Shown here: one piece after another, positions 1 to 9,210 of the stretch | How positions within the stretch are numbered: position 1 is the first letter of the stretch | How the letters are laid out: every line of letters starts with the position of its first letter | Program-made: the position numbers and the translations under genes | Notes under the pieces: model-generated | Told to the model about the DNA's origin: nothing | Databases searched by the model: none | What the model saw: the letters and a program-made list of their open reading frames with translations, nothing else | DNA from: Deltaproteobacteria bacterium | GTDB taxonomy: Bacteria; Desulfobacterota; Desulfobulbia; Desulfobulbales; Desulfurivibrionaceae | NCBI GenBank assembly: GCA_013349295.1 | Contig: DUZW01000010.1 | Span: 1 to 64,000, forward strand | Direction of reading: 5' to 3' | Length of the DNA stretch: 64,000 nt

Positions 1-1068
1 AGCATACTGGCCAATATCCAGGGAGGGCGCCCTGTCGATCTTATTGACCACCACCACGACCTTCTTGTCCGCGGCCACCTCATACAGGGTATGATCTTCG
101 GCCTGCAAACCTTCCGCCCCGTCAAGAACCAGCAAAACCAGATCCGCCTCTCCCAGTTTTTTCCGGGCGCGGCGGATTCCGATTTCCTCCACCGCCTCAA
201 CGGTTTCCCGGATGCCGGCCGTATCGACAATGCGTACCGGCACGCCCTTGATGTCCAGACACTCTTCAATGGTGTCTCGGGTGGTTCCGGGAATTTCCGT
301 GACTATGGCCCGGTCTTCCCGAAGAAGACAATTGAGCAGACTGGATTTTCCGACATTGGGCCTGCCGAGAATGACCACGGAGATCCCTTCCCTGATGACC
401 TTCCCCCCATCCGCCCTGGCCAGCAATAACGCAAGAGGTTCCAGCACCTCCCGCGCCAGTCTGGCCTGCAGCCCTTGGGTGTCGAGGATCTCCACCTCCT
501 CATCAGGAAAGTCGATGGCCACCTCCATGATAGCACGAACAGCGACCAGTGCGTCACGAATTTTCCAGATCTCTTCATGCAACCCCCCGCGCAGCTGATT
601 CACCGCAAGGTTGGCGCCTTCTTTGGTTTTGGCGACCAACAGCTCGGCAACCGCCTCGGCCTGGGTCAAATCGATCCGGCCATTGAGAAAGGCCCGCTTG
701 GTGAATTCCCCAGGTTCCGCCAGACGGGTGCCAGGGAAGGTAACTATCTGGGAAAGGATTTCCTGCAGCAGCAGATAACTGCCGTGGCCGTGGATTTCCA
801 CCACATCTTCCCGGGTATAGGTCTGCGGCGCCCGCATGTACACGGCCAAAACCTCGTCAATGACCGCCCGGGTTTTCGGCTGGACAACGGCCCCATAATA
901 GAGCTTGTGGCTTATGAAATTGTGCGTGGGGTTTTTCGGTTGAAAAAGCTGCTGGAGGATTGCCAGGGACCGGGGGCCGCTCACCCGGATAATACCGATA
1001 CCGCCGGCGCCGGGCGGCGTTGCTATGGCGGCAATGGTCGCCTCGTTGAAATCCGAGTAATCACGCAT
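1..1068 (-). CDS. mnmE: tRNA modification GTPase MnmE (TrmE), 3' end outside window
   Basis: MnmE works with MnmG to install the carboxymethylaminomethyl (or related) group on wobble uridine U34 of certain tRNAs. The reverse strand reads MRDYSDFNEATIAAIATPPG and then an N-terminal tetrahydrofolate-binding domain. A G domain follows with P-loop GRPNVGKSS, switch region IPGTTRD, DTAG and the NKID base-specificity motif just before the window edge. About 356 of the usual 450 or so residues are present and the C-terminal CXGK end is missing. An in-frame ATG lies 9 bases upstream at 1077, but AAGGA is spaced 9 bases from the ATG at 1068 and abuts the other, so 1068 is preferred. The gene is last in the rpmH-rnpA-yidD-yidC-jag-mnmE block. 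Confidence 0.97.
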   Translation of the reverse strand, partial: MRDYSDFNEATIAAIATPPGAGGIGIIRVSGPRSLAILQQLFQPKNPTHNFISHKLYYGAVVQPKTRAVIDEVLAVYMRAPQTYTREDVVEIHGHGSYLLLQEILSQIVTFPGTRLAEPGEFTKRAFLNGRIDLTQAEAVAELLVAKTKEGANLAVNQLRGGLHEEIWKIRDALVAVRAIMEVAIDFPDEEVEILDTQGLQARLAREVLEPLALLLARADGGKVIREGISVVILGRPNVGKSSLLNCLLREDRAIVTEIPGTTRDTIEECLDIKGVPVRIVDTAGIRETVEAVEEIGIRRARKKLGEADLVLLVLDGAEGLQAEDHTLYEVAADKKVVVVVNKIDRAPSLDIGQYA

Positions 1069-1259
1069 ACCAGTCATTCCTTGCCTTATGAAATCCGGCG
1101 GCTCCACCGGACAGCGCCAAGCCGGACTGACCCGGCAGACTGGTCATGCAGATGAATAACGCACCACGATCACAACGATTACCGCACTCTCATCATCCGC
1201 GGAATACGGCAAAGCACCTGTCGGTTACAAGGCTGCCCTGTCTTTTACCTTTCGGAGAA

Positions 1260-2129
1260 TTACTCTTGGCTCTTTTCTCCGCCTTTCTTTTTCCTTGGCG
1301 AACGCCGTCGACCTTTCCCCGGCAGATAGATGAGCACTTTTTTAAACAAGCCCTCTCCGACACTGCGGCTTCTGATCTCGGTATCGTCCTGCAGGGCCAT
1401 GTGCACCATGCGTCTTTCCGCAGGATTGATGGCGGGAATGGTTCTGGTCTTACCGGTTTCCTTGACTTCCTGGGCAAGACGCACGGCCCGTGCTTGGAGC
1501 TCTCCCATCCTGTTCTCCCGAAATCCGGCAGCATCGAGGGAAAAAAGAACCTTTTGCGGAAATTTTCTGGTGATGATCTTGCGCATCACATACTGGAGAC
1601 CATCAAGGGTCTGGCCCTCCGGCCCGACAAGAATCTCGACAAACTCCCCGGTGATCTTGGCATGGACCTTGTTGTTCTGATCCTGCTCAATGCTGATTTC
1701 CGACGGGCAGCCCATGAGCTCCAGAATCTTGGCGATATCCGCCCGGATCGACTCCATTTCCTCGGGGGTGACAGGATCCCCCACCACCTCTTCCTGTTCA
1801 TCGGCGTCCCCAGAACGTTCAGGTCTGGCCTTTGGCGCACTCGCTTTCTTTTCCGACGGTTTCTTGTCCGAGGCCGGTCGTTCAGGCCTGGCTTTTGGCG
1901 TGCTTACTTTTTTATCCGAAGCCGCAGCCGGAAGCTTCTGCTCATGCCCGCCCTCTTTCTTGAGAGACACCTGCACTGCCGCCTTTTTCCGACCCAACCC
2001 GAAAATACCGGTGGAACCGGTGGAGATTATGCGGATATCAAGCTCTTCCCGCGCTACATTAAGAGCCATACAGGCATTGCCGATAGCCTCTTCAACATCC
2101 GTTCCCTTATATTCCATCTTGGCAGACAT
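1260..2129 (-). CDS. jag: Jag/KhpB (EloR) family RNA-binding protein
   Basis: 289 residues in the classic Jag order. The N-terminal Jag_N domain (residues 1-55) includes GTDVEEAIGNACMALNV. A long Lys/Pro/Ala/Glu-rich linker (about 56-115) carries two repeated KARPER segments. A KH domain follows around 150-200 (VEILVGPEGQTLDGLQYV), and an R3H domain closes the protein (NPAERRMVHMAL). In other bacteria this protein binds RNA and is linked to cell elongation and envelope homeostasis, usually encoded beside yidC as here. The linker repeat is low-complexity and lineage-specific. The C-terminus ends in a basic stretch of RRRSPRKKK type, consistent with nucleic-acid binding. Confidence 0.93.
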   Translation of the reverse strand: MSAKMEYKGTDVEEAIGNACMALNVAREELDIRIISTGSTGIFGLGRKKAAVQVSLKKEGGHEQKLPAAASDKKVSTPKARPERPASDKKPSEKKASAPKARPERSGDADEQEEVVGDPVTPEEMESIRADIAKILELMGCPSEISIEQDQNNKVHAKITGEFVEILVGPEGQTLDGLQYVMRKIITRKFPQKVLFSLDAAGFRENRMGELQARAVRLAQEVKETGKTRTIPAINPAERRMVHMALQDDTEIRSRSVGEGLFKKVLIYLPGKGRRRSPRKKKGGEKSQE

Positions 2130-2236
2130 CGTGTAATTCCTCCGTCTCAGGCGATATTTCTCTGACAGCCCGGCTATTCTCTTTGCAAGTGTGTCCAGGG
2201 GCCGTCCGTACCGCGCTACTTAAAATTCATTCTGTT

Positions 2237-3880
2237 TTACGCAGTCTCATGCCGATTAACAAGGTATTGTTGACCAATGGACAGCAGGTTGTTCACAAAC
2301 CAGTACAAGACCAGACCTGAAGCAAAATTCAAGAACATGAAGGTAAAGATTACCGGCATGAACATCATGACCTTCTGCTGGGTGGGATCCCCGGTGGACG
2401 GGGTCATTTTCTGCTGGAGAAACATGGTTGCCCCCATCAGCAGAGTCAGCACCGGAATGCCCCCGACAAACGGGAGATTAAAACCAATCGACAAACGATC
2501 CGGCGCGGACAGATCAGTGATCCACAGAAAAAAAGGCGCGTGCCGCAGCTCGATGGTCTGGAGCAGAACCTTATACAGCGCGAAAAAAACCGGGATCTGT
2601 ATGACCATGGGCAAACAACCGCCCACCGGATTTACCTTATAGGTCTGATAGAGCTTGATCATCTCCTGCTGCTGCAGTTGCTTGTCGTCCTTGAATTTCT
2701 CACGCAGCTTGGCCATCTTCGGCTGTAGCTTCTGCATGGTCTTCATGGATTTCATCCCTTTCTGGGAAACAGGCCAGAAAAGAAGCTTAATCAAGACCGT
2801 TACCAGAATAATGGCCAATCCATAGTTACCCACATATCCATGAAGAAAATTGAGCAGATAGAGGGTCGGCTTGGCCATCACATCAAACCAGCCGAAGTTT
2901 ATGCTGCGCTCCAGCTCGTGCCCGGCCGATTTGAGCGCCCCCATGGTCTTCGGTCCGAAATACACCGAGTAGCTGTACTGCTGACGCTGGCCAGGCTGAA
3001 TGACATCGCTGGCGCCGGCCAGCACCGTGTTTACCCTGTTATCATCCTGTAAGGTAAAATTGGCGGTATGCTGTTCACCTGTGCGCGGGACAATGCCGCA
3101 GAAAAAATAATTATCCTCGTAAGCCGCCCAGCCGATCTTGCCGGTGAAGCTTTTGCTCCCCTTTTTCAGGTCGTCTGAGTTGATTTCCTCCAGCACCCCA
3201 TCGCGCAATACGGCAGGTCCGACAAATACCATCTGCGTCTCATTGCTGAACGGCCGGTTATCAAGGGTCAGATAGGGCGCGCCCTGCAGGGGGGTTGCCG
3301 TGGGATTGACCACATCAATGGTCAGCTCCACCAGATACTGTTGCTCAAGGAACCGCATGGTCCGAACAATCTCAAGACCAGAGGACAACTTCCCTCGCAT
3401 GGTAAGGGTTACGTCGCCGCCTTGCTCCTGCGTAATCGGGGCAGACTCATACACCACCGGAGGGATATTTCCCGGCTCAACCCCCCAGGAAAAATTCAGA
3501 GGGAGATTGTCGCCACTTTTGGGCCGAAGAAGCTCTTTGTTCCCGGAATCCTTTGCAAAGTCCTCCCGGTAATTTTTCAATCGAAAACTTTTCACCATGC
3601 CGCCCGTCTCCGTCACCACAGCCGAGTATAGACTGGTGGTCACAGGGATATCGCGCCCTTGCCTGACAACAGCATCGGCAGGCACGACAGTCGACAGACT
3701 TGCCGCGGCAACGGGAGCCGGGCCGTTAGCGACGCTTTTCTCCTCGGCTTTGCCGTTTTCTGGGGAAGGAGCAACGATACTTTCCGTGACCGGAGAGGGA
3801 GAGGGCACAAAAAAATACTGATAACCAAGCAAAATAGCCAACGAAAGAAAAATGGCCAAAAAAATTCTCTGTGTATCCAT
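2237..3880 (-). CDS. yidC: Membrane protein insertase YidC
   Basis: 547 residues. YidC inserts membrane proteins, alone or with Sec, and notably assembles F0 ATP synthase c subunits. The start at 3880 gives the canonical MDTQRIFLAIFLSLAI first membrane segment; the longer ORF start at 3934 adds 18 residues without family support. A large periplasmic P1 domain follows (about 60-340), then the 60KD_IMP core with HGYVGNYGLAIILVTVLIK, the charged coiled region QKGMKSMKTMQKLQPK, and four further hydrophobic helices. It has no long basic C-terminal tail. Length and layout match Gram-negative YidC. It is read after yidD and before jag. Confidence 0.97.
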   Translation of the reverse strand: MDTQRIFLAIFLSLAILLGYQYFFVPSPSPVTESIVAPSPENGKAEEKSVANGPAPVAAASLSTVVPADAVVRQGRDIPVTTSLYSAVVTETGGMVKSFRLKNYREDFAKDSGNKELLRPKSGDNLPLNFSWGVEPGNIPPVVYESAPITQEQGGDVTLTMRGKLSSGLEIVRTMRFLEQQYLVELTIDVVNPTATPLQGAPYLTLDNRPFSNETQMVFVGPAVLRDGVLEEINSDDLKKGSKSFTGKIGWAAYEDNYFFCGIVPRTGEQHTANFTLQDDNRVNTVLAGASDVIQPGQRQQYSYSVYFGPKTMGALKSAGHELERSINFGWFDVMAKPTLYLLNFLHGYVGNYGLAIILVTVLIKLLFWPVSQKGMKSMKTMQKLQPKMAKLREKFKDDKQLQQQEMIKLYQTYKVNPVGGCLPMVIQIPVFFALYKVLLQTIELRHAPFFLWITDLSAPDRLSIGFNLPFVGGIPVLTLLMGATMFLQQKMTPSTGDPTQQKVMMFMPVIFTFMFLNFASGLVLYWFVNNLLSIGQQYLVNRHETA

Positions 3881-3958
3881 GAAATCAATCCTTGTCAGGC
3901 TCTTTTCTATTATTTGGATGCAGGCCTGAAGCATCCGGATAACGCCATCAGCCCTTTC

Positions 3959-4177
3959 CTAAAAAGATTTGTTCACCGGATCAAACCCGCCGGGATGAAA
4001 AGGATGACAACGGAGAAGGCGACGCAAGGCGAGATACAGACCACGAACAATCCCGTGGTGGGCAAGAGCCTCTATGGCATACTGTGAACAGGTGGGAGAA
4101 AAACGGCAGGACGGCGCAAAAAGTGGAGAGATACACAGCTGGTAACACCGTATCAGGGCAATGAAAAAATTTTTCAC
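3959..4177 (-). CDS. yidD: Membrane protein insertion efficiency factor YidD
   Basis: 72 residues, the normal size for this small amphipathic inner-membrane-associated protein that helps YidC-dependent insertion. Diagnostic motifs are CYQLCISPL and [16 protein letters not shown], followed by [19 protein letters not shown]. It sits between rnpA and yidC as in most bacteria, 63 bases after rnpA and 78 bases before the yidC start. Confidence 0.97.
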   Translation of the reverse strand: MKNFFIALIRCYQLCISPLFAPSCRFSPTCSQYAIEALAHHGIVRGLYLALRRLLRCHPFHPGGFDPVNKSF

Positions 4178-4240
4178 ATCAATCCCTTATCTGGGGAGGA
4201 GGCACCTGCCGCATTCTGAAAATATGATGACAGGAGGATA

Positions 4241-4627
4241 TCACGAGACTTTCAACACCCCTTCTCCCGGATCTGTTTTCCTCCCACCACCCTTACGCCG
4301 GGCAAGAAGCGCTCGAACAAACGCTTCAACCTCCCGAGGAGAATCTGGAACAAACCCGGACCGCACTGCAAAAACAACGTCAGAGTGAGGCTCAAAAAAA
4401 TCTTGATTATGACGGAAAAATTCCCGAATTATCCTTTTGATCCTGTTGCGCTGAACCGCCAGTCTTACTCCGTGCACGCTTATTCCCAGCCTGTTGCTTG
4501 AAGTGCGGTTTGGCAAATAAATCAGACTGAAATTCTGACCACGCACCCTTTTTCCCTGGTCGTACACCAACTTGTACTGCCAGGGCTTGAGCAGCAGCTT
4601 GGCCTTGGGAAGGGCCTGAGCTTTCAT
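4241..4627 (-). CDS. rnpA: Ribonuclease P protein component RnpA
   Basis: 128 residues. The protein subunit of RNase P assists the catalytic RNA in 5' maturation of tRNA. The signature RNRIKRIIREFFR (RNRxKR motif) lies at about residues 61-73, preceded by the usual beta strands (FSLIYLPN, RLGISVHGVRLA). The C-terminus is extended by a low-complexity basic tail (RRKGGGRKTDPGEG). It begins 34 bases after the rpmH stop and is probably co-transcribed with it. Confidence 0.95.
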   Translation of the reverse strand: MKAQALPKAKLLLKPWQYKLVYDQGKRVRGQNFSLIYLPNRTSSNRLGISVHGVRLAVQRNRIKRIIREFFRHNQDFFEPHSDVVFAVRSGFVPDSPREVEAFVRALLARRKGGGRKTDPGEGVLKVS

Positions 4628-4661
4628 ACATTAAGAACGGTGCTTCTCATCCGGGAAAGGA

Positions 4662-4799
4662 CTAAACGGTCAGCCGTTTACGGCCCTTGGCCCGACGACG
4701 ATTGATGACGGCCCGCCCGTTCTTTGTCTGCATTCTGGCCCTGAAGCCATGGGTCCGGTGCCTTTTGAGGTTGCTGGGCTGAAAAGTTCTCTTGCTCAT
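4662..4799 (-). CDS. rpmH: 50S ribosomal protein L34
   Basis: 45 residues, below the ORF-track cutoff. The reverse strand reads [20 protein letters not shown] and ends in [12 protein letters not shown], a full L34 of normal length and very high basic content. The start ATG is preceded by AAGAAGAT-type purine-rich sequence. Its position upstream of rnpA is conserved across bacteria, but the gene usually found before it, dnaA, is replaced here by the 3' end of hemA. Confidence 0.98.
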   Translation of the reverse strand: MSKRTFQPSNLKRHRTHGFRARMQTKNGRAVINRRRAKGRKRLTV

Positions 4800-4998
4800 G
4801 ATCTTCTTCCTTTTTCTCTTCTGTTACGGCCTCTAATTGGCCGGCCTCTCATTTTTTTTGCTGTCTTGCAGCAGCTGGAGCCTTGCGTCACAAACCCTCA
4901 CGGAAACAACCCGCCTGATCGCAAACAAATCCGTCCAGCAACAAAGCTCGCTATATTACCCAGAGCAGTACGACATGTCAAACATTTTCCCAAGATGG

Positions 4999-6285
4999 TT
5001 ACTGCTCCGAAGATTCCTTGTCAAGACCGAACAACTGCCGGACAAAATCCAGCTTGAGTTGCGGATTGTCATGGGGAGCAGTATTTTTCAGGAAAACCAT
5101 GGGATCATGCAGCAATTTATTGACAATGGCATTGGCCAGCATCTCCACAGAACGCCGTTCGTTTTCCGAAAGAGATTTCAACATGCCCAGGGTTTTCGCA
5201 ACTTCTGCCTCACGGATAGCGTTGGCTTTTTGCCTTATGGCCGTGATGGTTGGGGCAAGCTCCATCCCTTCAAGCCATTGCCCAAACTTGACCACTTCCG
5301 CGGCGACAATGCCTTCCGCCCGCATCGCTTCCTTTTCCCGCTCCGCCTTGTTCACGTCAACCACGTTTTTCAGATCGTCGATATCATAGAGATAGACATT
5401 ATCCAAGTCATTGAGTTCCGGATCAAGATCGCGCGGCACCGCGATATCAATAAGAAAGAGCGGCCTGTTTTTCCGCTGCCGCATCAGCGGCTTCACCTCA
5501 TCCTTACGAAGGATCAGGTCGGTAGCCCCGGTGGAGCTGATCAGGATATCAACCTCCGCCAGCTGGGTAGTCAACTCGGCCAAGCCTACCGCGGTACCAT
5601 TAAACTCCCGGGCCAGCTTGGCCGCCCGCTCCACGGTCCGGTTGGCCACGATTACCCGGCCGATCCCCTGTTTGACCAGATGCTCGGCCGCCAGTTCGGC
5701 CATCTCCCCGGCCCCCACCAAAAGAACAGCCTTGTCCTGGAGGTTTCCAAAGATTTTTTTTGCCAGCTGTACCGCCGCGTAACTGATGGAAACCGCGCTG
5801 CCGCCGATATTTGTTTCGGTTCGAACTCTTTTGGCCACGGAAAATGATTTGTGCAACAGCCGGTTCAGAATGGCGCCGGTAGTTTTCTGCTCCACCGCTT
5901 CGCGGTATGCCTGCTTTAATTGTCCCAGGATCTGGGGCTCCCCCACTACCATGGAATCAAGACTGGCCGCCACATTGTACAGATGCGCGACCGCATCCTT
6001 GCCCTGATACAGATAGCTGTACTGCTGGGCTTCGCTATCGGCAAGCCCGCTCTTGGCAAACAGAAAACCGCGCACCGCCACCGCTGCGGCGGCCGGGTCG
6101 CTTGCCACAAAAATCACCTCCACCCGGTTACAGGTAGAAAGAAAGCAGCATTCACGGCAACCTTCGATACCCATCAACGTCAGCAGCGGCCCGGCGCAAT
6201 CCCCGGAAAAAGCCAGCTTCTCCCGCACCGCCACCGGAGCTGTCTTATGATTCACGCCGATGATGACGATGCTCTCAGCCAACAT
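4999..6285 (-). CDS. hemA: Glutamyl-tRNA reductase HemA
   Basis: 428 residues. HemA converts glutamyl-tRNA(Glu) to glutamate-1-semialdehyde with NADPH, the first committed step of C5 tetrapyrrole synthesis; hemL at 18-19 kb encodes the next enzyme. Motifs are GVNHKTAPVAVREKLAF, the catalytic-cysteine region FLSTCNRVE, VVGEPQILGQLK, and the NADP-binding GAGEMAELAAEHL. A C-terminal dimerisation domain (about 320-410) follows. The ORF-track start is a TTG at 6303; ATG 6285 is preferred because GGGGGAG lies upstream of it. The start overlaps the ccsA stop by 11 bases, so translational coupling is likely. Confidence 0.97.
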   Translation of the reverse strand: MLAESIVIIGVNHKTAPVAVREKLAFSGDCAGPLLTLMGIEGCRECCFLSTCNRVEVIFVASDPAAAAVAVRGFLFAKSGLADSEAQQYSYLYQGKDAVAHLYNVAASLDSMVVGEPQILGQLKQAYREAVEQKTTGAILNRLLHKSFSVAKRVRTETNIGGSAVSISYAAVQLAKKIFGNLQDKAVLLVGAGEMAELAAEHLVKQGIGRVIVANRTVERAAKLAREFNGTAVGLAELTTQLAEVDILISSTGATDLILRKDEVKPLMRQRKNRPLFLIDIAVPRDLDPELNDLDNVYLYDIDDLKNVVDVNKAEREKEAMRAEGIVAAEVVKFGQWLEGMELAPTITAIRQKANAIREAEVAKTLGMLKSLSENERRSVEMLANAIVNKLLHDPMVFLKNTAPHDNPQLKLDFVRQLFGLDKESSEQ

Positions 6286-7090
6286 AGGAATGCACTCCCC
6301 CAAGCAAATATGTTACACCCCAGAGGGTGAAAAGCACCGCGCCAAACCCGACAATGGCCATGATCGCCGCCCGCCTGCGCCGCCAGCCCATGGTGAGCCT
6401 CTGATGCAGGATAGCCGCATAGATGAGCCAGGTAATGAGCGACCAGGTTTCCTTGGGATCCCACTGCCAGTATGCCCCCCAGGCCTGCTTTGCCCACGCG
6501 GAACCGGTGATGATCCCCAGGGTCAGCAAAAGAAAACCCAGGGCCAGACAATGCTGATTCAGATTATCAAGGGCCTCCAGAGAGGGCAACCGGCTGTAAA
6601 ATATCCCGAATTTTTTCTTCTTGATCTCCCTCTCCAGGAGAAGGTACATGACCCCGCCACAGAAGGCCATGGCCATGAAACCATTGGCCATAATGGCGAT
6701 GCTGGCATGTACCGGAAGCCAGTTGCTCCTGAGGGCCGGAGGCAAAGGCGCCATTTCCTGGGAGGAAAAGGCGGCGATCAGCATCAGGAGAGAAATAAGC
6801 GGCGAAACAAATACACCGAAATTTTTCACCCGATACCGCCACCAGAAAGACAAAAAAGCCCAGGTCATCGACCAGGCAAAAAAAGAAACCGCCTCATGGT
6901 TGCTGGTAAGTGGGGTATGCCCTGCGGCGAGATACCGGGCGACAAAATAAACGGTATGCAGAATGCCACCGGCAAAAAGAATTGCCCGGGCAACGGCCCG
7001 CACCTGTTTCTTCTGGGAGAGAAAATGGGCCACATACACTGCTGTGGCCAGGAGATACAGATACAGGGTGAGTTGAAAAAACAAAGTCAT
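6275..7090 (-). CDS. ccsA: Cytochrome c assembly protein, CcsA/CcsB (HemX-like) family
   Basis: 271 residues with about eight hydrophobic segments. The tryptophan-rich haem-handling loop WGAYWQWDPKETWSLITW marks the CcsA/CcmC/CcmF superfamily. Histidines at the ends of membrane segments (HTVYFVARY, SNHEAVSFF, PVHASIAIM, LHQRL) are the expected haem ligands. The family delivers haem for cytochrome c maturation (System II). When placed directly upstream of hemA it is often called HemX and may instead affect HemA level. The start at 7090 (MTLFFQLTLYLYLL) is chosen because the 16 residues of the longer ORF lack family character. Which of the two roles applies cannot be decided from sequence. Confidence 0.9.
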   Translation of the reverse strand: MTLFFQLTLYLYLLATAVYVAHFLSQKKQVRAVARAILFAGGILHTVYFVARYLAAGHTPLTSNHEAVSFFAWSMTWAFLSFWWRYRVKNFGVFVSPLISLLMLIAAFSSQEMAPLPPALRSNWLPVHASIAIMANGFMAMAFCGGVMYLLLEREIKKKKFGIFYSRLPSLEALDNLNQHCLALGFLLLTLGIITGSAWAKQAWGAYWQWDPKETWSLITWLIYAAILHQRLTMGWRRRRAAIMAIVGFGAVLFTLWGVTYLLGGVHSYVG

Positions 7091-7205
7091 CGCGTCGCTC
7101 CTGAAGATTGTTGAAATCACAAAAAAACACGATTTCAACAGTTATTCCCTGGTAACTCTTCATTATTACGTTGCAGAGCCGTGGCCTTTTATACCCACGA
7201 GTCCG

Positions 7206-7901
7206 TCACGATTGCTGATATTCCTGCCTGGCGGCCTCCAGACAGTCAAGGGGAACATCAGGACCCAACACTTCCTGAATATGCCGGGCAAGTTTTTGCC
7301 AAAGGCCATCTTTGATCCAGACCGCCATCTCGGGGTCCGCCAGCCGGGCAAAAATCACCTTATTTTCCGAATGCGGCCTGCCGTCGGCCAAGACAGAGTC
7401 CCTCAACGCCCCAAGGATTTTCACCAATATTCCATATTCAGGACCAAACTGGATCTCCAGCATCTGACGCAGAGTGCTGGCCAACGCCGGGCTTTTTCCG
7501 GCGGTGGAAACGGAAATAGACAGATCTCCCCGGCGCGCCGTGGCCGGGAGAATGAAATTACACCATTTCGGCACATCCGCCACATTGAGCAGAATATTCC
7601 GCGCTTCCGACTCGGCATGGACGCGCTCCTGCACGACAGGGTCATCGGTGGCGGCAATAACCAGAAATGCCCCGGCCAAATCCCCTTCCTGGTACAGGCG
7701 GGGCAGCCACTCAATTGTACCAGCCCGTTGCAAAGCGAAAAGCGTCTCGCTCAACTCGGGGCTGATCACCTTGACAACAGCGCCATGGGACAGCAGCCCT
7801 TGCACCTTCCGCTCACCAACCCGCCCGCCGCCGATGACCAGGCATTGACGCCCGGCAATCTTGAGACAAACCGGAAAATATTGAGGATTATCCGCGAGCA
7901 A
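7206..7901 (-). CDS. Precorrin-2 dehydrogenase / sirohydrochlorin ferrochelatase-type protein (CysG N-terminal-like)
   Basis: 231 residues. This family oxidises precorrin-2 to sirohydrochlorin with NAD and, in bifunctional members, inserts Fe to give sirohaem, needed by sulfite reductases. The Rossmann dinucleotide motif is near the N-terminus (LVIGGGRVGERKVQGL), followed by VISPELSETL and VIAATDDPVVQERVHAE. The dimerisation part has PATARRGDLSISVSTAGKSPALA, typical of CysG-N/Met8. The methyltransferase half of CysG is absent, as is usual in anaerobes. It overlaps the upstream MBL gene by 14 bases and lies upstream of ccsA-hemA, so the operon feeds tetrapyrrole and sirohaem supply. Confidence 0.93.
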   Translation of the reverse strand: MLADNPQYFPVCLKIAGRQCLVIGGGRVGERKVQGLLSHGAVVKVISPELSETLFALQRAGTIEWLPRLYQEGDLAGAFLVIAATDDPVVQERVHAESEARNILLNVADVPKWCNFILPATARRGDLSISVSTAGKSPALASTLRQMLEIQFGPEYGILVKILGALRDSVLADGRPHSENKVIFARLADPEMAVWIKDGLWQKLARHIQEVLGPDVPLDCLEAARQEYQQS

Positions 7902-8517
7902 GGAGTTCCACCCTTACCTGTCCGGCGAGCGCCGCGGCAAAACGATGCGCATCATCACCGGTCCCGACATTGGCCCCATAATGCATGGGCACCGCGATCT
8001 TCGGTCCGATAACGATGGCCGCCCGGGCCGCTTCCTCGGAGGTCATCACATAGGTGCCGCTCACAGGCAGCAGAGCGATATCCGCCCGAATATTTTTCAT
8101 TTCCGGAATATAATCGGTATCACCGGCATGGTAAAGCCGCACTCCCTCAACGGTGAGAATAAACCCCAGCCAGCTGTTGCCCTGGGGATGAAACTCTTTA
8201 TCGAGATTGTACGCAGGAACCGCTTCGATCATAACGCCTTCCACCTCCCGACGTTCTCCCGGGGCAAGGATCATAATCTTGCCTTTAAGTTTTGCCGCAG
8301 CCTGTGTTTCGGTAACAATGTAGGTGGAGGGCTGCTGGATCTTGAGGACATCCGCGGGAGAGCAATGGTCGTAATGCGCATGGGTGATACAGATGATATC
8401 GGCAGGGGGCAAGCCCGCGCCCAGCTGGAAGGGGTCGAAATAAATAATCTTGCCCCCGGCCCGCAACAGAAAGGCGTCATGGCCGAGCCACTGAAGATTC
8501 TTGAAAACTTTCTCTAC
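7888..8517 (-). CDS. MBL-fold metal-dependent hydrolase (UPF0173-like)
   Basis: 209 residues from the chosen ATG (MVEKVFKNLQWLGHDAFLL). The metallo-beta-lactamase motif ITHAHYDHCSP carries the HxHxDH metal ligands. Further ligand candidates lie in LYHAGDTDYIPEM and the C-terminal PMHYG. The family comprises small cytosolic hydrolases of unknown substrate. The ORF track begins 15 codons earlier, in a stretch without family match. It is the first gene of the run leading to precorrin-2 dehydrogenase, ccsA and hemA and overlaps the next gene by 14 bases. A link to tetrapyrrole metabolism is suggested only by position. Confidence 0.88.
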   Translation of the reverse strand, partial: VEKVFKNLQWLGHDAFLLRAGGKIIYFDPFQLGAGLPPADIICITHAHYDHCSPADVLKIQQPSTYIVTETQAAAKLKGKIMILAPGERREVEGVMIEAVPAYNLDKEFHPQGNSWLGFILTVEGVRLYHAGDTDYIPEMKNIRADIALLPVSGTYVMTSEEAARAAIVIGPKIAVPMHYGANVGTGDDAHRFAAALAGQVRVELLARG

Positions 8518-8622
8518 CATAAACCCCGTTCCTAATTTTTCCCCAGACAGTCCTATAATCAATTTGACACGTTCCGCAATCTATTATAGTACATAACCGT
8601 ACAATTTTCCTGCAGAACTTAG

Positions 8623-8672
8623 GAGCCGTCACGAAATAACCACCTACCTATCCAACCATTTCGTGACAGATC
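8623..8672. repeat. Short inverted repeat, family 2 (GTCACGAAAT hairpin)
   Basis: GTCACGAAAT (8628-8637) and ATTTCGTGAC (8658-8667) form a perfect 10-bp inverted repeat with a 20-base loop in the divergent intergenic region between the MBL gene and yjbQ. A related element is at 12247-12293 and a weaker one begins near 56173, sharing the context TTAGGAGCC(G/C)TCA. The rest of the 8518-8785 gap shows no other clear signal. Confidence 0.6.
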
Positions 8673-8785
8673 ATTCCGCCGTTAACACCACTGCCGTTTT
8701 ATCATGCAACTGACGGCATTATTTCGCCGCAGCAGCGACTGCGGCAACGGTTTTGCCGGTAACCCCCTGACCCACGAGATACCTC

Positions 8786-9181
8786 ATGCCGACAGGAACC
8801 TTTACCGTTCCCACCTCCGAAACCAGACAGTTTTTCGACATCACCCACCAGGTGCAAAAGGCCGTGACCGCAAGCGGCATACATGACGGCATCTGCCATG
8901 TATACAACCCGCATACCACCGCCGGGTTGACCATCAACGAAGGAGCAGACCCCGCGGTGCAGGCTGATATCCTTGCCGCCCTGGAAAAAATCGTGCCGCC
9001 GAATCTTCCATACCAACACCGGGAAGGCAATTCTCCGGCCCATGTCATGGCCTCGCTTGTAGGCAGCTCGGTGACGGTATTCATTGAGAGTGGCCGACTC
9101 CGGCTTGGCACCTGGCAGAAAATCTTTTTCTGTGAGTTTGACGGACCCCGTTCCCGCAAGGTTTTTTGGCGGATTGCCTAG
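8786..9181 (+). CDS. YjbQ family protein (UPF0047, secondary thiamine-phosphate synthase-type)
   Basis: 131 residues, normal family length. Diagnostic segments are HVYNPHTTAGLTINEGADP, HREGNSPAHVMASLVGSS and GTWQKIFFCEFDGPRSRKVF. These hold the conserved His and acidic residues of the fold. E. coli YjbQ has weak thiamine-phosphate synthase activity in vitro and the physiological role is not settled. It stands alone and converges with the PilZ gene on the minus strand, whose 3' end is 29 bases away. Confidence 0.93.
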   Translation: MPTGTFTVPTSETRQFFDITHQVQKAVTASGIHDGICHVYNPHTTAGLTINEGADPAVQADILAALEKIVPPNLPYQHREGNSPAHVMASLVGSSVTVFIESGRLRLGTWQKIFFCEFDGPRSRKVFWRIA

Positions 9182-9210
9182 CCATTCATGCCTCGGGGCA
9201 CTGAAAAAGA

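Noticed and set aside
4837-5847. Long plus-strand ORF over hemA (336 residues)
   Set aside because: It is a shadow of hemA; its translation has no family character, while the minus strand gives a complete HemA.
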